DNA of 57,121 nt from CALWZE01 sp964645785 (GCA_964645785.1 CAZYAV010000010.1:1-57121), one strand, 5' to 3'. Positions 31,912-40,062 are shown, counted from the stretch's first letter. A program made the numbers and translations. The notes: generated by a model from the sequence alone, not told the origin.

Positions 31912-32961
31912 TCACTCCAATCCGATCCCGATAAAGCCCTCGAGCATATCCATGTTCAGCTTATACAGCATACAGTCCCCGATCTTCCGCGGCACAACGA
32001 GGGTGATTTCGCCGCCCGCGCGCTTTTTATCCCGCGACGCAGCGGCCGCAAGCGCCTGCGCGCTGTGCGCGCAGCCCGCAGGCAGGCCGAGCACCCGGTA
32101 GGCTTCCAGCAGCCGCTCCAGCGTGCCCGGCTGCGCGAGGCCGAGCGCCTGCGCCGCCCGGGTCACCGCCGCCATGCCGATGGCCACCGCCTGCCCGTGC
32201 AACACCGAGAGGCCGCTGCACTGCTCAACCGCGTGGCCGATTGTGTGCCCCAGGTTGAGCAGCTGGCGGCGATCGGTGTCCCGCTCGTCCCGCGCGACAA
32301 TCCCCGCCTTGATCTCCACGCACCGCGCGATAACCGCCTCGAGGTCGTAGCCGCCGCCAGCGAGACTGTCGAACAGCGCGCCGTCGCACAGCACCCCGTA
32401 TTTGAGCGCCTCCGCAAGGCCGCATTTGACCTGCGCATCGGGCAGGGTTTGCAGGGTGTCCACGTCACACAGCACAAGGCTGGGCTGCAAAAACGCGCCC
32501 GCCAGGTTTTTGCCCTCGGGCAGGTCGACAGCCGTCTTGCCGCCCACCGAGGAATCCACCGCCGCCAGCAGGGTGGTTGGCAGCTGCACGTACCGGATGC
32601 CGCGCATATAGGTCGCGGCGGCGAAACCGGCGATGTCCCCCACCACCCCGCCTCCGAGCGCGGCGAGCAGGTCACCGCGGCCTATTCCGCTCTCCGCCAG
32701 GAAGGAGAGCAACCGCGCGTAGGTGTCCAGATTTTTGGATCGTTCCCCGTTGGGGAAGGTGAAGGTACAGACCGAAAAACCCGCACGGGTCAGCGAGTGT
32801 TCAACCCGCGCGGCGTACAGCGGCGCGACCGCATCGTCGGTCACCACGCAGACGCGGCAGGGCTCTGTCTGAGAACGGAGCAGCTGCCCCGCCCCGTCCA
32901 GAAAGTCCCGCGCAATCAGCACCTCATAGGGCTTCCCCGTCTCAACCTTGATGACTCTCAT
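31912..32961 (-). CDS. aroB: 3-dehydroquinate synthase
   Basis: A 349-residue NAD- and metal-dependent cyclase that turns DAHP into 3-dehydroquinate. Motifs are FPNGERSKNLDTYARLLSFL, LAALGGGVVGDIAGFAAATY (NAD loop), LPTTLLAAVDSSVGGKTAVD, CGLAEALKYGVLCD (Glu metal ligand) and LNLGHTIGHAVEQCSG plus VLHGQAVAIGM (His ligands). The ATG overlaps the tyrA stop by four bases (ATGA). The frame is open upstream, but only within tyrA. Confidence 0.97.
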   Translation of the reverse strand: MRVIKVETGKPYEVLIARDFLDGAGQLLRSQTEPCRVCVVTDDAVAPLYAARVEHSLTRAGFSVCTFTFPNGERSKNLDTYARLLSFLAESGIGRGDLLAALGGGVVGDIAGFAAATYMRGIRYVQLPTTLLAAVDSSVGGKTAVDLPEGKNLAGAFLQPSLVLCDVDTLQTLPDAQVKCGLAEALKYGVLCDGALFDSLAGGGYDLEAVIARCVEIKAGIVARDERDTDRRQLLNLGHTIGHAVEQCSGLSVLHGQAVAIGMAAVTRAAQALGLAQPGTLERLLEAYRVLGLPAGCAHSAQALAAAASRDKKRAGGEITLVVPRKIGDCMLYKLNMDMLEGFIGIGLE

Positions 32962-33806
32962 TCCCGCAAATCCCCCTTGTCCGCGTTTTCCTTGCACTCC
33001 CGGCCTTCGCGCAGCAGCTGTTCAAGCGCCGGCGCATCGTTTTGGTCAATCGCCGCCCGGAACTCCTGCAAGTGCCGGATAATCTCCCCGATTTCCGCCG
33101 AAAGCGGGGCGGCGTTTTCCAAAAACAGCTCGGTCCACATTTTTTCGTTCAGCCGCGCCACCCGGGTCATGTCCTTATAGCTCCCCGCCGAAAAGCCATG
33201 CTGCATACACGCCGTCGGGCTTTTGATGTACGCGCTCGACACCACATGCGCCAGCTGGGAGGTGAACGCGATGCGCCGGTCATGCTCCTGCGGGGTGGTG
33301 ATCTCCACGTTGGTAAAGCCGATTGCGCCCCAGAATTTCTTGACCCGGCTGAGCAGCTCGATGCCGGTGCCCGGCGGCGGGGTCAGGATAATCGACGCGT
33401 CCTGGAACATGGAGCCGCGCGCGTTGTCAAAGCCGCTGCGCTCCACCCCCGCCATCGGGTGCGCGCCAATAAAGGTCGCGCCGCTTTGCGCGAACAGCGG
33501 GAACAGCGCGTCGCACACCACTCCCTTGACCCCGCCGCAGTCCATAACCAGGCAGCCCGGCTTCAGCCGGCCGATATGCGCCCGCGCCCACTCGATGATG
33601 TCCCGCGGATACAGCGCGAGGATAAGGACGTCGCAGACCGGGATGCGCTCCTCGGTCAGCTCCAGGTCGATCGCCTCCAGCAGCTTTGCCTTGTCGATGA
33701 CCGAGCGGACGCAGTCGGTTCCCATCACCGTGTCCGGCGTGTTGGCGCGCAGCGCCTTCGCCACCGAGCCGCCGATCAGCCCAAGGCCGACAATGCCGAT
33801 GTTCAT
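32958..33806 (-). CDS. tyrA: Prephenate dehydrogenase
   Basis: A 282-residue NAD(P)-dependent enzyme of tyrosine synthesis. It opens MNIGIVGLGLIGGSVAKAL (Rossmann loop), followed by LVMDCGGVKGVV, FIGAHPMAGVERSGFDNARG (the H-P-M-A-G motif), QEHDRRIAFTSQLAHVVSSA (catalytic His region) and FSAGSYKDMTRVA. There is no C-terminal ACT domain, so direct allosteric control by tyrosine may be weak. It lies 18 bases after aroF. Confidence 0.95.
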   Translation of the reverse strand: MNIGIVGLGLIGGSVAKALRANTPDTVMGTDCVRSVIDKAKLLEAIDLELTEERIPVCDVLILALYPRDIIEWARAHIGRLKPGCLVMDCGGVKGVVCDALFPLFAQSGATFIGAHPMAGVERSGFDNARGSMFQDASIILTPPPGTGIELLSRVKKFWGAIGFTNVEITTPQEHDRRIAFTSQLAHVVSSAYIKSPTACMQHGFSAGSYKDMTRVARLNEKMWTELFLENAAPLSAEIGEIIRHLQEFRAAIDQNDAPALEQLLREGRECKENADKGDLRE

Positions 33807-33824
33807 ACCCTCACCTCCTGCGGT

Positions 33825-34847
33825 TTACCCGTTCAGCTCGTCCGAGGTCATCGCGAACGGGCGGATAGCGAACACCGCCCTGGCGACGTCCGCGAATTTT
33901 GCCGGCGTCAGCGACTGCGCGCCGTCGCACAGCGCGTGCTGCGGGTCGTTGTGCACCTCGATCATCAGCCCGTCGCAGCCCGCCGCCGTCGCCGCAAGCG
34001 CGAGCGGCTTGACCAGGTCGTACCGGCCGGAGGCGTGGGACGGGTCGACAATCACCGGCAGGTGGGTTTTCTTTTTGAGCACCGGCACGGCCGAGATGTC
34101 CAGCGTGTTGCGGGTGGCCGTCTCAAAGGTGCGGATGCCCCGCTCGCACAGCACGACCCGGTCGTTGCCGCCCGCCATGATGTATTCCACGCTCATCAGC
34201 AGCTCCTCGATCGTGTTGGCAAGGCCGCGCTTGAGCAGGATCGGCTTGCCCGTGTGCCCCATCTCTTTGAGCAACTCGAAATTCTGCATATTGCGCGCGC
34301 CGATCTGGATCATGTCGACGTCGTCGAAGTATTTGAGCTGCGAAAAATCCATGATCTCGGTGACGACCGGCATGTTCGCCTGCCGCGCCGCCTCAAGCAG
34401 CAGGGTAATCCCATTGCCGCCCAGCCCCTGGAAGGAATAGGGCGAGGTGCGGGGCTTGAACGCGCCGCCGCGCAGGATGGTTGCGCCCGCCGCCTTGACG
34501 TCCGCCGCGACGCCGCACATCTGCGCCTCGTTTTCCACCGAGCAGGGGCCGGCGATAATCTGGAAATGGCCGCCGCCTATCTTCACGTTCCCCACCTCGA
34601 TTACCGAATCGAGCGGGTGGAATTTGCGGTTGGCGTTTTTGTACGGCTCCTGAATCCGCTTGACGTCCTCGACGATATCCAGCGAGCGGATCAGCTCCAT
34701 ATCCACCACCGAGGTGTCCCCCACCAGGCCGAGGATGAGGCTGGTGGAGCCCTCGCTGCGGTGGATGGCCAGCCCCAGACCCTCCAGCCAGTTGGTCAGG
34801 TTGGTCAGCTGACCCTCGTCCGGGTTCTTTTTCAGTACGACAATCAT
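33825..34847 (-). CDS. aroF: 3-deoxy-7-phosphoheptulonate (DAHP) synthase, type I-beta
   Basis: A 340-residue enzyme condensing PEP and erythrose-4-phosphate, the entry to the shikimate pathway. Residues 1-70 (MIVVLKKNPDEGQLTNLTNW) form the ferredoxin-like regulatory domain seen in Thermotoga-type DAHP synthases, where Phe/Tyr bind. The catalytic barrel has IIAGPCSVENEAQMCG, LRGGAFKPRTSPYSFQGLG, MIQIGARNMQNFELLKEMG, LLKRGLANTIEELLMSVEY and VIVDPSHASGRYDLV. GGAGG eight bases upstream fixes the ATG. It is the first structural gene after the leader peptide and terminator, so the pathway seems controlled twice: by feedback on this protein and by the leader. Confidence 0.96.
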   Translation of the reverse strand: MIVVLKKNPDEGQLTNLTNWLEGLGLAIHRSEGSTSLILGLVGDTSVVDMELIRSLDIVEDVKRIQEPYKNANRKFHPLDSVIEVGNVKIGGGHFQIIAGPCSVENEAQMCGVAADVKAAGATILRGGAFKPRTSPYSFQGLGGNGITLLLEAARQANMPVVTEIMDFSQLKYFDDVDMIQIGARNMQNFELLKEMGHTGKPILLKRGLANTIEELLMSVEYIMAGGNDRVVLCERGIRTFETATRNTLDISAVPVLKKKTHLPVIVDPSHASGRYDLVKPLALAATAAGCDGLMIEVHNDPQHALCDGAQSLTPAKFADVARAVFAIRPFAMTSDELNG

Positions 34848-34871
34848 CTTCCGTTCCTCCCGTTTGCCATT

Positions 34872-34899
34872 AAAAAACCCCGCGGCGTGTACCGCGGGG
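34872..34899 (-). terminator. Candidate attenuator terminator of the aromatic operon
   Basis: On the minus strand CCCCGCGG and CCGCGGGG (34892-34899 and 34878-34885) form a perfect 8-bp stem with a 6-base loop, directly followed by six T. It lies after the leader peptide stop and 25 bases before the aroF ATG, inside the transcribed leader, where a terminator makes sense only if it is conditional. Upstream, a GGCGC/GCGCC stem (34934-34938 with 34923-34927) contains CGCGGG, which could instead pair with CCCGCG of the terminator's first arm as an antiterminator; this pairing is a hypothesis. Confidence 0.85.
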
Positions 34900-34944
34900 C
34901 TCCGGTTTTGTTTTTGACGGACGGCGCAAACCCGCGCCACCCTC

Positions 34945-35049
34945 TCAAACAGCCAGACGACTTGCCGCAGAACACGAAAACGCCTTACCAAAATAAAAGT
35001 AGGTAAAGCGGAAGCTAAAGTATTCGGCGGTGTAGCGGTGTGACTGCAT
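34945..35049 (-). CDS. Phe/Tyr-rich leader peptide of the aromatic operon
   Basis: A 34-codon open frame, MQSHRYTAEYFSFRFTYFYF then GKAFSCSAASRLAV. Ten of 34 residues are Phe or Tyr, and eight of the eleven residues at positions 10-20 are aromatic. It starts 28 bases after the predicted transcription start, has GGAG nine bases before its ATG, and stops 46 bases upstream of the terminator stem. This matches the layout of amino-acid leader peptides such as PheL. Ribosome stalling at uncharged tRNA-Phe or tRNA-Tyr would be expected to prevent the terminator and switch on the operon. The reading frame, signals and bias are seen; the mechanism is inferred. Confidence 0.85.
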   Translation of the reverse strand: MQSHRYTAEYFSFRFTYFYFGKAFSCSAASRLAV

Positions 35050-35083
35050 CGGAAACGACTCCACATTCCGTTTGATTGTCGTT

Positions 35084-35112
35084 ATTCTATCACAGCCGCG
35101 CGGGATTGTAAA
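35084..35112 (-). promoter_or_regulatory. Sigma-A promoter of the aromatic amino-acid operon
   Basis: On the minus strand TTTACA (35107-35112), 17 bases, TAGAAT (35084-35089). The predicted start near 35077 gives a leader of about 230 bases before aroF, containing the leader peptide and terminator. Confidence 0.88.
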
Positions 35113-35352
35113 GCGCCTTTTTTCTTTTTTTCGCAAAACCGCCCGCGCGCCCGGGGCTTGCGCCCGCCTGCCCGCGGCGCTTTCCCGGTCTGCGCCCTAA
35201 GCAGGTTCGGACGCCGCAAGCGCGCGCTTCCGGCCATTCGCGGCTTCACTGCGCCCTGCCGTGTGGGGCGGCGAATCCCCAAAGCGCACGGACGGGGCGC
35301 GGCCGGGCGCCGCGCCGCGTTTCCGCCCCGCCGGGCTTTGCTGCGCGCAGCA

Positions 35353-35380
35353 CATATTCCCCGCGCGTCCCTCATAAAAT
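35353..35380 (+). promoter_or_regulatory. Sigma-E-type sporulation promoter of spoIVA
   Basis: CATATT (35353-35358), 14 bases, CATAAAAT (35373-35380). This resembles the mother-cell sigma-E consensus (ATATT-type -35, about 14 bases, CATACAAT-type -10). It lies 90 bases upstream of spoIVA, which in Bacillus subtilis is a sigma-E gene. No sigma-A pair is apparent. Confidence 0.7.
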
Positions 35381-35470
35381 GGGACAGAACGACAGCAAGG
35401 GTTACAGGCTGACGAGCGTGTGTCTTGCCCCGGACAAATCCCCCAAAAAACAATGAGGTGAGAGGTTTTT

Positions 35471-36949
35471 ATGGATAACGTGCGTATTTACAAGGACATT
35501 GCGGCAAGGACGAACGGCGAGGTTTACATCGGGGTCGTGGGGCCTGTGCGCACCGGGAAGTCGACGTTTATCAAAAAGTGCATGGAAAAGCTGGTTCTGC
35601 CCAACATCGCGGGCGGGCTGACGCGGGAGCGCGCCATCGACGAGCTGCCCCAGTCCGCCGCCGGCAAAACCATCATGACCACCGAGCCGAAGTTCATCCC
35701 CGAGGAGGCGGTCAGCGTCGAGCTGGAGGAGAACGTCAGCCTGCGGGTGCGGATGATCGACTGTGTCGGGTATATCGTGCCGGGCGCGCTCGGCCACATC
35801 GAGAACGAGCAGCCCCGGATGGTCGTCTCCCCCTGGTACGACCAGGCGGTGCCGTTCGACGTCGCGGCCGAGACGGGCACCCGCAAGGTCATCACCGAGC
35901 ACTCCACCATCGGCATCGTCGTGACGACCGACGGCTCCATCAGCGACATCGCGCGGGAGGATTACGAGGCGGCCGAGGCGCGGGTCATCAACGAGCTGAA
36001 GCAGATCAACAAGCCGTTCGTCGTGGTGCTCAACTGCGTTGACCCCAACAGCGAGCAGAGCCACAACCTCTCGCAGGCGCTGCGCGAGCAGTACGGGGTT
36101 CCCGTCGTGCCGCTCAACTGCCTCGACCTGGAGGAGCAGGATATCTGCGGGCTGATGTCCTTAATCACCAACGAGTTCCCGGTCAAGGAAATCGACATCG
36201 ACATGCCCAAATGGGTCTCCTCGCTCAAAACGGATCACTGGCTCAAATCGGCCATCTTCGAGACGGTCGGCAGCTTTGCCAAAAACGTCAGCCGGATGCG
36301 GGACGTTCCCGAGCAGCTTTACACCCTTGGGGACTGCGAATATGTCAAATGCGCCCGGCGCGAGCAGACCGACCTGGGCGCGGGGGTCGTGCGGGTTGGC
36401 ATCACCCTGGGCGACGAGCTGTTTTACCGGGTGCTGGGCGAGGAAACCGGGCTGGAGATCAGCGACGAGGCCAGCCTGATGCCCTGCATCCTCGAGCTTG
36501 CGCAGATTCGCCGCAAATACCAGAAAATCGAGGGCGCGCTCAAGCAGGTGGAGGCGACCGGCTACGGCATCGTGATGCCCTCCATCGACGAGCTGCGCCT
36601 GGAGGAGCCGGAGATGGTGCGGCAGGGCGGCAAATACGGCGTCAAGCTGCGCGCCTCCGCGCCGAGCATCCACATGCTGCGCGCCGATATCACAACCGAG
36701 GTCAGCCCCATCGTCGGCAGCGAAAAGCAGAGCGAGGAGCTTGTGCTGTACATGCTGCGCGAATTTGAGGAGGATCCGATCAAGATCTGGTCGAGCAACA
36801 TTTTCGGCAAATCTCTCAACGAGCTGGTCAACGAGGGGCTGCAAAACAAGCTGTACCGGATGCCGCCCGACGCGCGGGTCAAGTTGCAGGAAACGCTCGA
36901 GCGGATCATCAACGACGGCTGCAACGGCCTGATCTGCCTGATTCTCTGA
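35471..36949 (+). CDS. spoIVA: Stage IV sporulation protein A, spore-coat scaffold ATPase
   Basis: A 492-residue protein, the same length as Bacillus subtilis SpoIVA. It begins VRIYKDIAARTNGEVYIGVV, followed by the Walker A loop GPVRTGKS (24-31) and TKVITEHSTIG-type TRAFAC GTPase-like blocks (RKVITEHSTIGIVVTTDGSI, VVVLNCVDPNSE). The C-terminal region ends NDGCNGLICLIL, the conserved tail needed for forespore anchoring. SpoIVA hydrolyses ATP to polymerise on the forespore surface and forms the base of the spore coat, recruited by SpoVM. Its presence shows that the organism, or its close ancestors, makes endospores. GAGGTGAGAGG precedes the ATG. Confidence 0.98.
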   Translation: MDNVRIYKDIAARTNGEVYIGVVGPVRTGKSTFIKKCMEKLVLPNIAGGLTRERAIDELPQSAAGKTIMTTEPKFIPEEAVSVELEENVSLRVRMIDCVGYIVPGALGHIENEQPRMVVSPWYDQAVPFDVAAETGTRKVITEHSTIGIVVTTDGSISDIAREDYEAAEARVINELKQINKPFVVVLNCVDPNSEQSHNLSQALREQYGVPVVPLNCLDLEEQDICGLMSLITNEFPVKEIDIDMPKWVSSLKTDHWLKSAIFETVGSFAKNVSRMRDVPEQLYTLGDCEYVKCARREQTDLGAGVVRVGITLGDELFYRVLGEETGLEISDEASLMPCILELAQIRRKYQKIEGALKQVEATGYGIVMPSIDELRLEEPEMVRQGGKYGVKLRASAPSIHMLRADITTEVSPIVGSEKQSEELVLYMLREFEEDPIKIWSSNIFGKSLNELVNEGLQNKLYRMPPDARVKLQETLERIINDGCNGLICLIL

Positions 36950-37120
36950 GCCGGGCGGCGGGTGCGGGAAAGCGGCGGACTATTTACGCGCAGCCCCCCA
37001 AAAAATGCTTTGGCCGCATGGCGGTATGGGAAAGCGCCGGTTGGGCGCGCGCTGCCTGTTGTGCGGCGGCAGGCGCGGCCGATTTCGGCTCCGCCGCAAT
37101 TCCCTATTTAAGAGAAACCG
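36950..37120. other. 3' flank of spoIVA, no gene recognised
   Basis: Part of the 420-base gap between the convergent spoIVA and fba genes. It holds no credible gene; two hairpins listed next fill the remainder. Confidence 0.5.
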
Positions 37121-37157
37121 ACCGAGCCGCATCCCGACGGACGCGGCTCGGTTCTCT
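37121..37157 (+). terminator. Probable spoIVA terminator
   Basis: ACCGAGCCGC (37121-37130) pairs with GCGGCTCGGT (37143-37152) around a 12-base loop, followed by the T-rich TCTCTGTT. It is 170 bases past the spoIVA stop. Confidence 0.6.
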
Positions 37158-37262
37158 GTTCCAAAGCTGCGCTTTGTCTGCCGCCGAGGCCGGGACGCCC
37201 CGCCCCGATGAAAACAGCGCAAAACAGCCCACACCCCCGCCCCGCCGCTTAGGCCAAACAGA

Positions 37263-37298
37263 AACGGCGCAGCCCTTCACCGGGCTGCGCCGTTTTTT
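37263..37298. terminator. Strong hairpin terminator between spoIVA and fba
   Basis: AACGGCGCAGCCC (37263-37275) pairs perfectly with its complement (37282-37294), with a 6-base loop and a T run on the plus strand. On the minus strand the hairpin is followed by TTTCTGTTT, so it may also end the fba transcript, whose stop codon is 72 bases away. Confidence 0.85.
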
Positions 37299-37369
37299 CG
37301 TATATCCTGCCGTTGCGTGCGGCGGCCTTGCCCCGCCGCTTCGCTTTTGGGGAGCTAAAATCCCGCGGC

Positions 37370-38305
37370 TTACGCCTTGTTGGCGCTGCCGAGAACGGTG
37401 TTGATTTTGTGCATGACCATCTCTTTGATTGCGGTGCGCGCCGGTCCGAGGTACTGGCGCGGGTCGAAGTGGTCGGGGTGCTCGTTGAGATATTTGCGGA
37501 CGGTCGCGGTCATCGCGAGACGCAGGTCGCTGTCGATATTGATCTTGCAGACCGCCATCTTGGCCGCCTGGCGCAGCATATCCTCCGGGATGCCGATTGC
37601 GTCCGGCATGTTGCCGCCGTTCTCGTTAATCATCTTGACAAACTCCGGAACGACAGACGACGCGCCGTGCAGAACGATCGGGAAGCCGGGCAGGCGCTTG
37701 GAGACCTCCTCCAGAATGTCGAAGCGCAGCTGCGGTTTCTGACCCGGTTTAAACTTATACGCGCCGTGGCTGGTGCCAATCGCGATTGCGAGGGAATCGA
37801 CGCCGGTGCGGCTGACAAACTCCTCGACCTCCTCGGGGCGGGTGTAGGAGGCATCCTCGGCGCTGACATTGACCTTGTCCTCAATGCCAGCCAGGCGGCC
37901 AAGCTCGCCCTCGACCACCACGCCGTGGTCGTGCGCGTAATCCACCACCTGCTTGGTCAGCGCGATGTTCTCCTCAAAGCTGAAGTGGCTGCCGTCGATC
38001 ATGACCGAGCTGAAGCCGCCGTCGATGCAGCTTTTGCAAAGCTCAAACGTGTCGCCGTGGTCGAGGTGCAGCGCAATGGGCAGATCCGTTTCCTGAAGCG
38101 CGGCCTCAACCAGCTTGACGAGGTAGGTGTGGTTGGCGTATTTGCGCGCGCCGGACGACACCTGAAGAATCAGCGGCGAATGCAGCTCCTTGCCCGCCTC
38201 GGTGATTCCCTGGACAATTTCCATGTTGTTGACGTTGAACGCGCCGATGGCATAGCCGCCGTCATACGCCTTTTTGAACATCTCGGTTGTGGTTACGAGT
38301 GGCAT
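37370..38305 (-). CDS. fba: Class II fructose-bisphosphate aldolase
   Basis: A 311-residue zinc-dependent aldolase that cleaves fructose-1,6-bisphosphate. Motifs are GGYAIGAFNVNNMEIVQGI, SPLILQVSSGARKYAN, IALHLDHGDTFELCKSCIDG (H-x-D-H zinc and catalytic region), SVMIDGSHFSFEENI, VEGELGRLAGIEDKV, SLAIAIGTSHGAYKF, FPIVLHGASSV (third His ligand) and VCKINIDSDLRLA. It has its own promoter. The divergently placed neighbour is a PPi-type phosphofructokinase, so the pair covers two adjacent glycolytic steps. Confidence 0.97.
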   Translation of the reverse strand: MPLVTTTEMFKKAYDGGYAIGAFNVNNMEIVQGITEAGKELHSPLILQVSSGARKYANHTYLVKLVEAALQETDLPIALHLDHGDTFELCKSCIDGGFSSVMIDGSHFSFEENIALTKQVVDYAHDHGVVVEGELGRLAGIEDKVNVSAEDASYTRPEEVEEFVSRTGVDSLAIAIGTSHGAYKFKPGQKPQLRFDILEEVSKRLPGFPIVLHGASSVVPEFVKMINENGGNMPDAIGIPEDMLRQAAKMAVCKINIDSDLRLAMTATVRKYLNEHPDHFDPRQYLGPARTAIKEMVMHKINTVLGSANKA

Positions 38306-38345
38306 AATCTGTTCTCCGTTTCACAAGTATTTTATGGTTGTTTTT

Positions 38346-38373
38346 ATTGTACCATTCCTGCGCGTAAAATCAA
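38346..38373 (-). promoter_or_regulatory. Sigma-A promoter of fba
   Basis: On the minus strand TTGATT (38368-38373), 16 bases, TACAAT (38346-38351), about 35 bases from the fba ATG after the start point. Confidence 0.75.
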
Positions 38374-38583
38374 GCCTTAATCCCGCTTTCGGAGCCCCGG
38401 CGCGCCGGGACGGCGGCAAAATCGCGGCGCTGTGCGTGTGCCGGCGGTGTCGGCGTATCGGGCGGCGCCCCGTTTGATCAGGGCTGCCGCCGGGGGCTTC
38501 CGCAGCCGGGCGGGCATGCAGATCCCGGCCGGCCGCGTCTCGCCGCGTTTTGCCCGGCCGGCCGGGATTCGGCGCATACCATA

Positions 38584-38612
38584 TTGAATTCGGCGTCTCA
38601 AAATGATAAACT
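38584..38612 (+). promoter_or_regulatory. Sigma-A promoter of the PPi-phosphofructokinase gene
   Basis: TTGAAT (38584-38589), 17 bases, TAAACT (38607-38612), with a leader of about 60 bases before the ATG. The divergent region 38374-38583 is G+C-rich with no other recognisable element. Confidence 0.72.
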
Positions 38613-38677
38613 GAAAGCAAGGAAGGCGACGGCGGAGCCCGGCTCCCCCGCACGCAGCTTGTGAAAGGAGAGTTATT

Positions 38678-39922
38678 ATGAAACAGCTTAAAGGCGCCTG
38701 TGTAATCGGCCAGTCTGGCGGGCCGACGGCGGTCATCAACGCCAGTGTCTGCGGCGCCGTCATGACCGCGCTTTCCAACCCGAACATCACCAGGGTTTAC
38801 GGCGCGCAGAACGGCATCGAGGGCGTTCTGAAAGAGCGGCTTTTTGACTGCGGCAAGGAGAGCGAGGCCGAGCTTCTGCTGCTGAAAAACACGCCGGCGG
38901 CGGCATTCGGCTCCTGCCGGTATAAGCTCAAGGACGCGTCGGCCGACGAGACGGATTACAGGCGAATCCTCGAGGTGTTCAAAAAATACGACGTGCGCTA
39001 TTTCTTCTATAACGGCGGCAATGACTCGATGGACACCTGCCACAAGGTCGCGCAGTATTTCAAGCAGGTCGGCTATGACTGTAACGTCATCGGCATCCCC
39101 AAAACGATCGACAACGACCTTGCGTGCACCGACCACTGTCCCGGCTATGGCAGCGCGGCAAAGTACATCGCAACCTCGGTTTCGGAAATCGCGCTTGATG
39201 CCGGTGTGTACGACCGCGGCTCGGTGATTATCTTTGAGATTATGGGGCGCAACGCCGGCTGGCTGACGGCCTCCGCGGCGCTGGCAAACGAGATCGGCTG
39301 CGGCCCCGACCTGATTTATCTGCCCGAGAACCCGTTTGACCTCGAGCAGTTCGTCCGGGATGTCGAGAAAGTTTATTACGACAAGGGCAGCTGCTTTGTC
39401 GCCGTGTCGGAGGGTGTGCACGACCTCGGCGGCAAGTTCATCTCGGAATACGGCAGCAGCCTTGCCAAAAGCAAGGACGCGTTCGGCCACAGCCAGATGG
39501 GCGGCCTCGCGTCCACCCTCGCGACCCTGATTAAGCAAAAAACCGGCGCGAAAACCCGCGGCATCGAGTTCTCGCTGTTGCAGCGGTGCGCGGCGCACTG
39601 CGCCTCCCAGACCGATATCGACGAGGCGTTTGCCGCCGGCAAGGCCGCCGTCGAGCGCGCGGTGGCCGGTGCGACCGACTGCATGGTCGCGTTTGTGCGC
39701 GGCGGCGGGGAGCCCTACAGCTGCAAGACCGAGCTGTTTGAGCTCGGCGAGATTGCGAACGTCGAAAAGACGGTGCCGGCCTCGATGATGAACGCGGCGC
39801 GCAACGGCATGAGCGAGGAATTCACCCGCTACGCGCTGCCGCTGATTCAGGGAGAAAGCGCCCACCCGTCCGAGAACGGTCTGCCCCGCTACGCGCGGCT
39901 CAAAAAGGTGTTCACCGTTTAA
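38678..39922 (+). CDS. Diphosphate-dependent phosphofructokinase
   Basis: A 414-residue PFK. It starts KGACVIGQSGGPTAVINASV and keeps the fructose-6-phosphate site (PKTIDNDL near 141-148, MGRNAGWLTASAAL near 189). Two features mark the PPi-dependent type: GGNDS at 113-117 in place of the ATP-type GGDGS, and PKTIDND in place of PGTIDND, where the Lys occupies the space used by ATP. Asn at 115, where many PPi enzymes have Asp, is a minor variant. The enzyme phosphorylates fructose-6-phosphate reversibly with pyrophosphate, saving ATP, as is common in Clostridia. GGAGAG before the ATG fixes the start. No allosteric ATP-PFK is nearby. Confidence 0.93.
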   Translation: MKQLKGACVIGQSGGPTAVINASVCGAVMTALSNPNITRVYGAQNGIEGVLKERLFDCGKESEAELLLLKNTPAAAFGSCRYKLKDASADETDYRRILEVFKKYDVRYFFYNGGNDSMDTCHKVAQYFKQVGYDCNVIGIPKTIDNDLACTDHCPGYGSAAKYIATSVSEIALDAGVYDRGSVIIFEIMGRNAGWLTASAALANEIGCGPDLIYLPENPFDLEQFVRDVEKVYYDKGSCFVAVSEGVHDLGGKFISEYGSSLAKSKDAFGHSQMGGLASTLATLIKQKTGAKTRGIEFSLLQRCAAHCASQTDIDEAFAAGKAAVERAVAGATDCMVAFVRGGGEPYSCKTELFELGEIANVEKTVPASMMNAARNGMSEEFTRYALPLIQGESAHPSENGLPRYARLKKVFTV

Positions 39923-40023
39923 GGCTTCCCCCTGCGCTTCATGCGCGTGCCGGCCGGGCGTTTCAGGCAGGGCACGGTTCCCGGGATAGGCGAAAAGCAC
40001 CGGATCTTATATTATAAAACAGA

Positions 40024-40062
40024 GAACCGGCACACTTTTCCGTGCGCCGGTTCCTTTTATAT
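40024..40062 (+). terminator. Terminator after the phosphofructokinase gene
   Basis: GAACCGGCACAC (40024-40035) pairs with GTGCGCCGGTTC (40042-40053) with one mismatch, a 6-base loop, then CTTTTATATT. On the minus strand the stem is followed by TCTGTTTTATA, so it can also stop the opposing transcript. Confidence 0.85.

Noticed and set aside
34848..35080. T-box riboswitch in the aromatic operon leader
   Set aside because: No T-box sequence, AG bulge or Stem I arrangement was seen before the terminator; the aromatic leader peptide explains the layout better.
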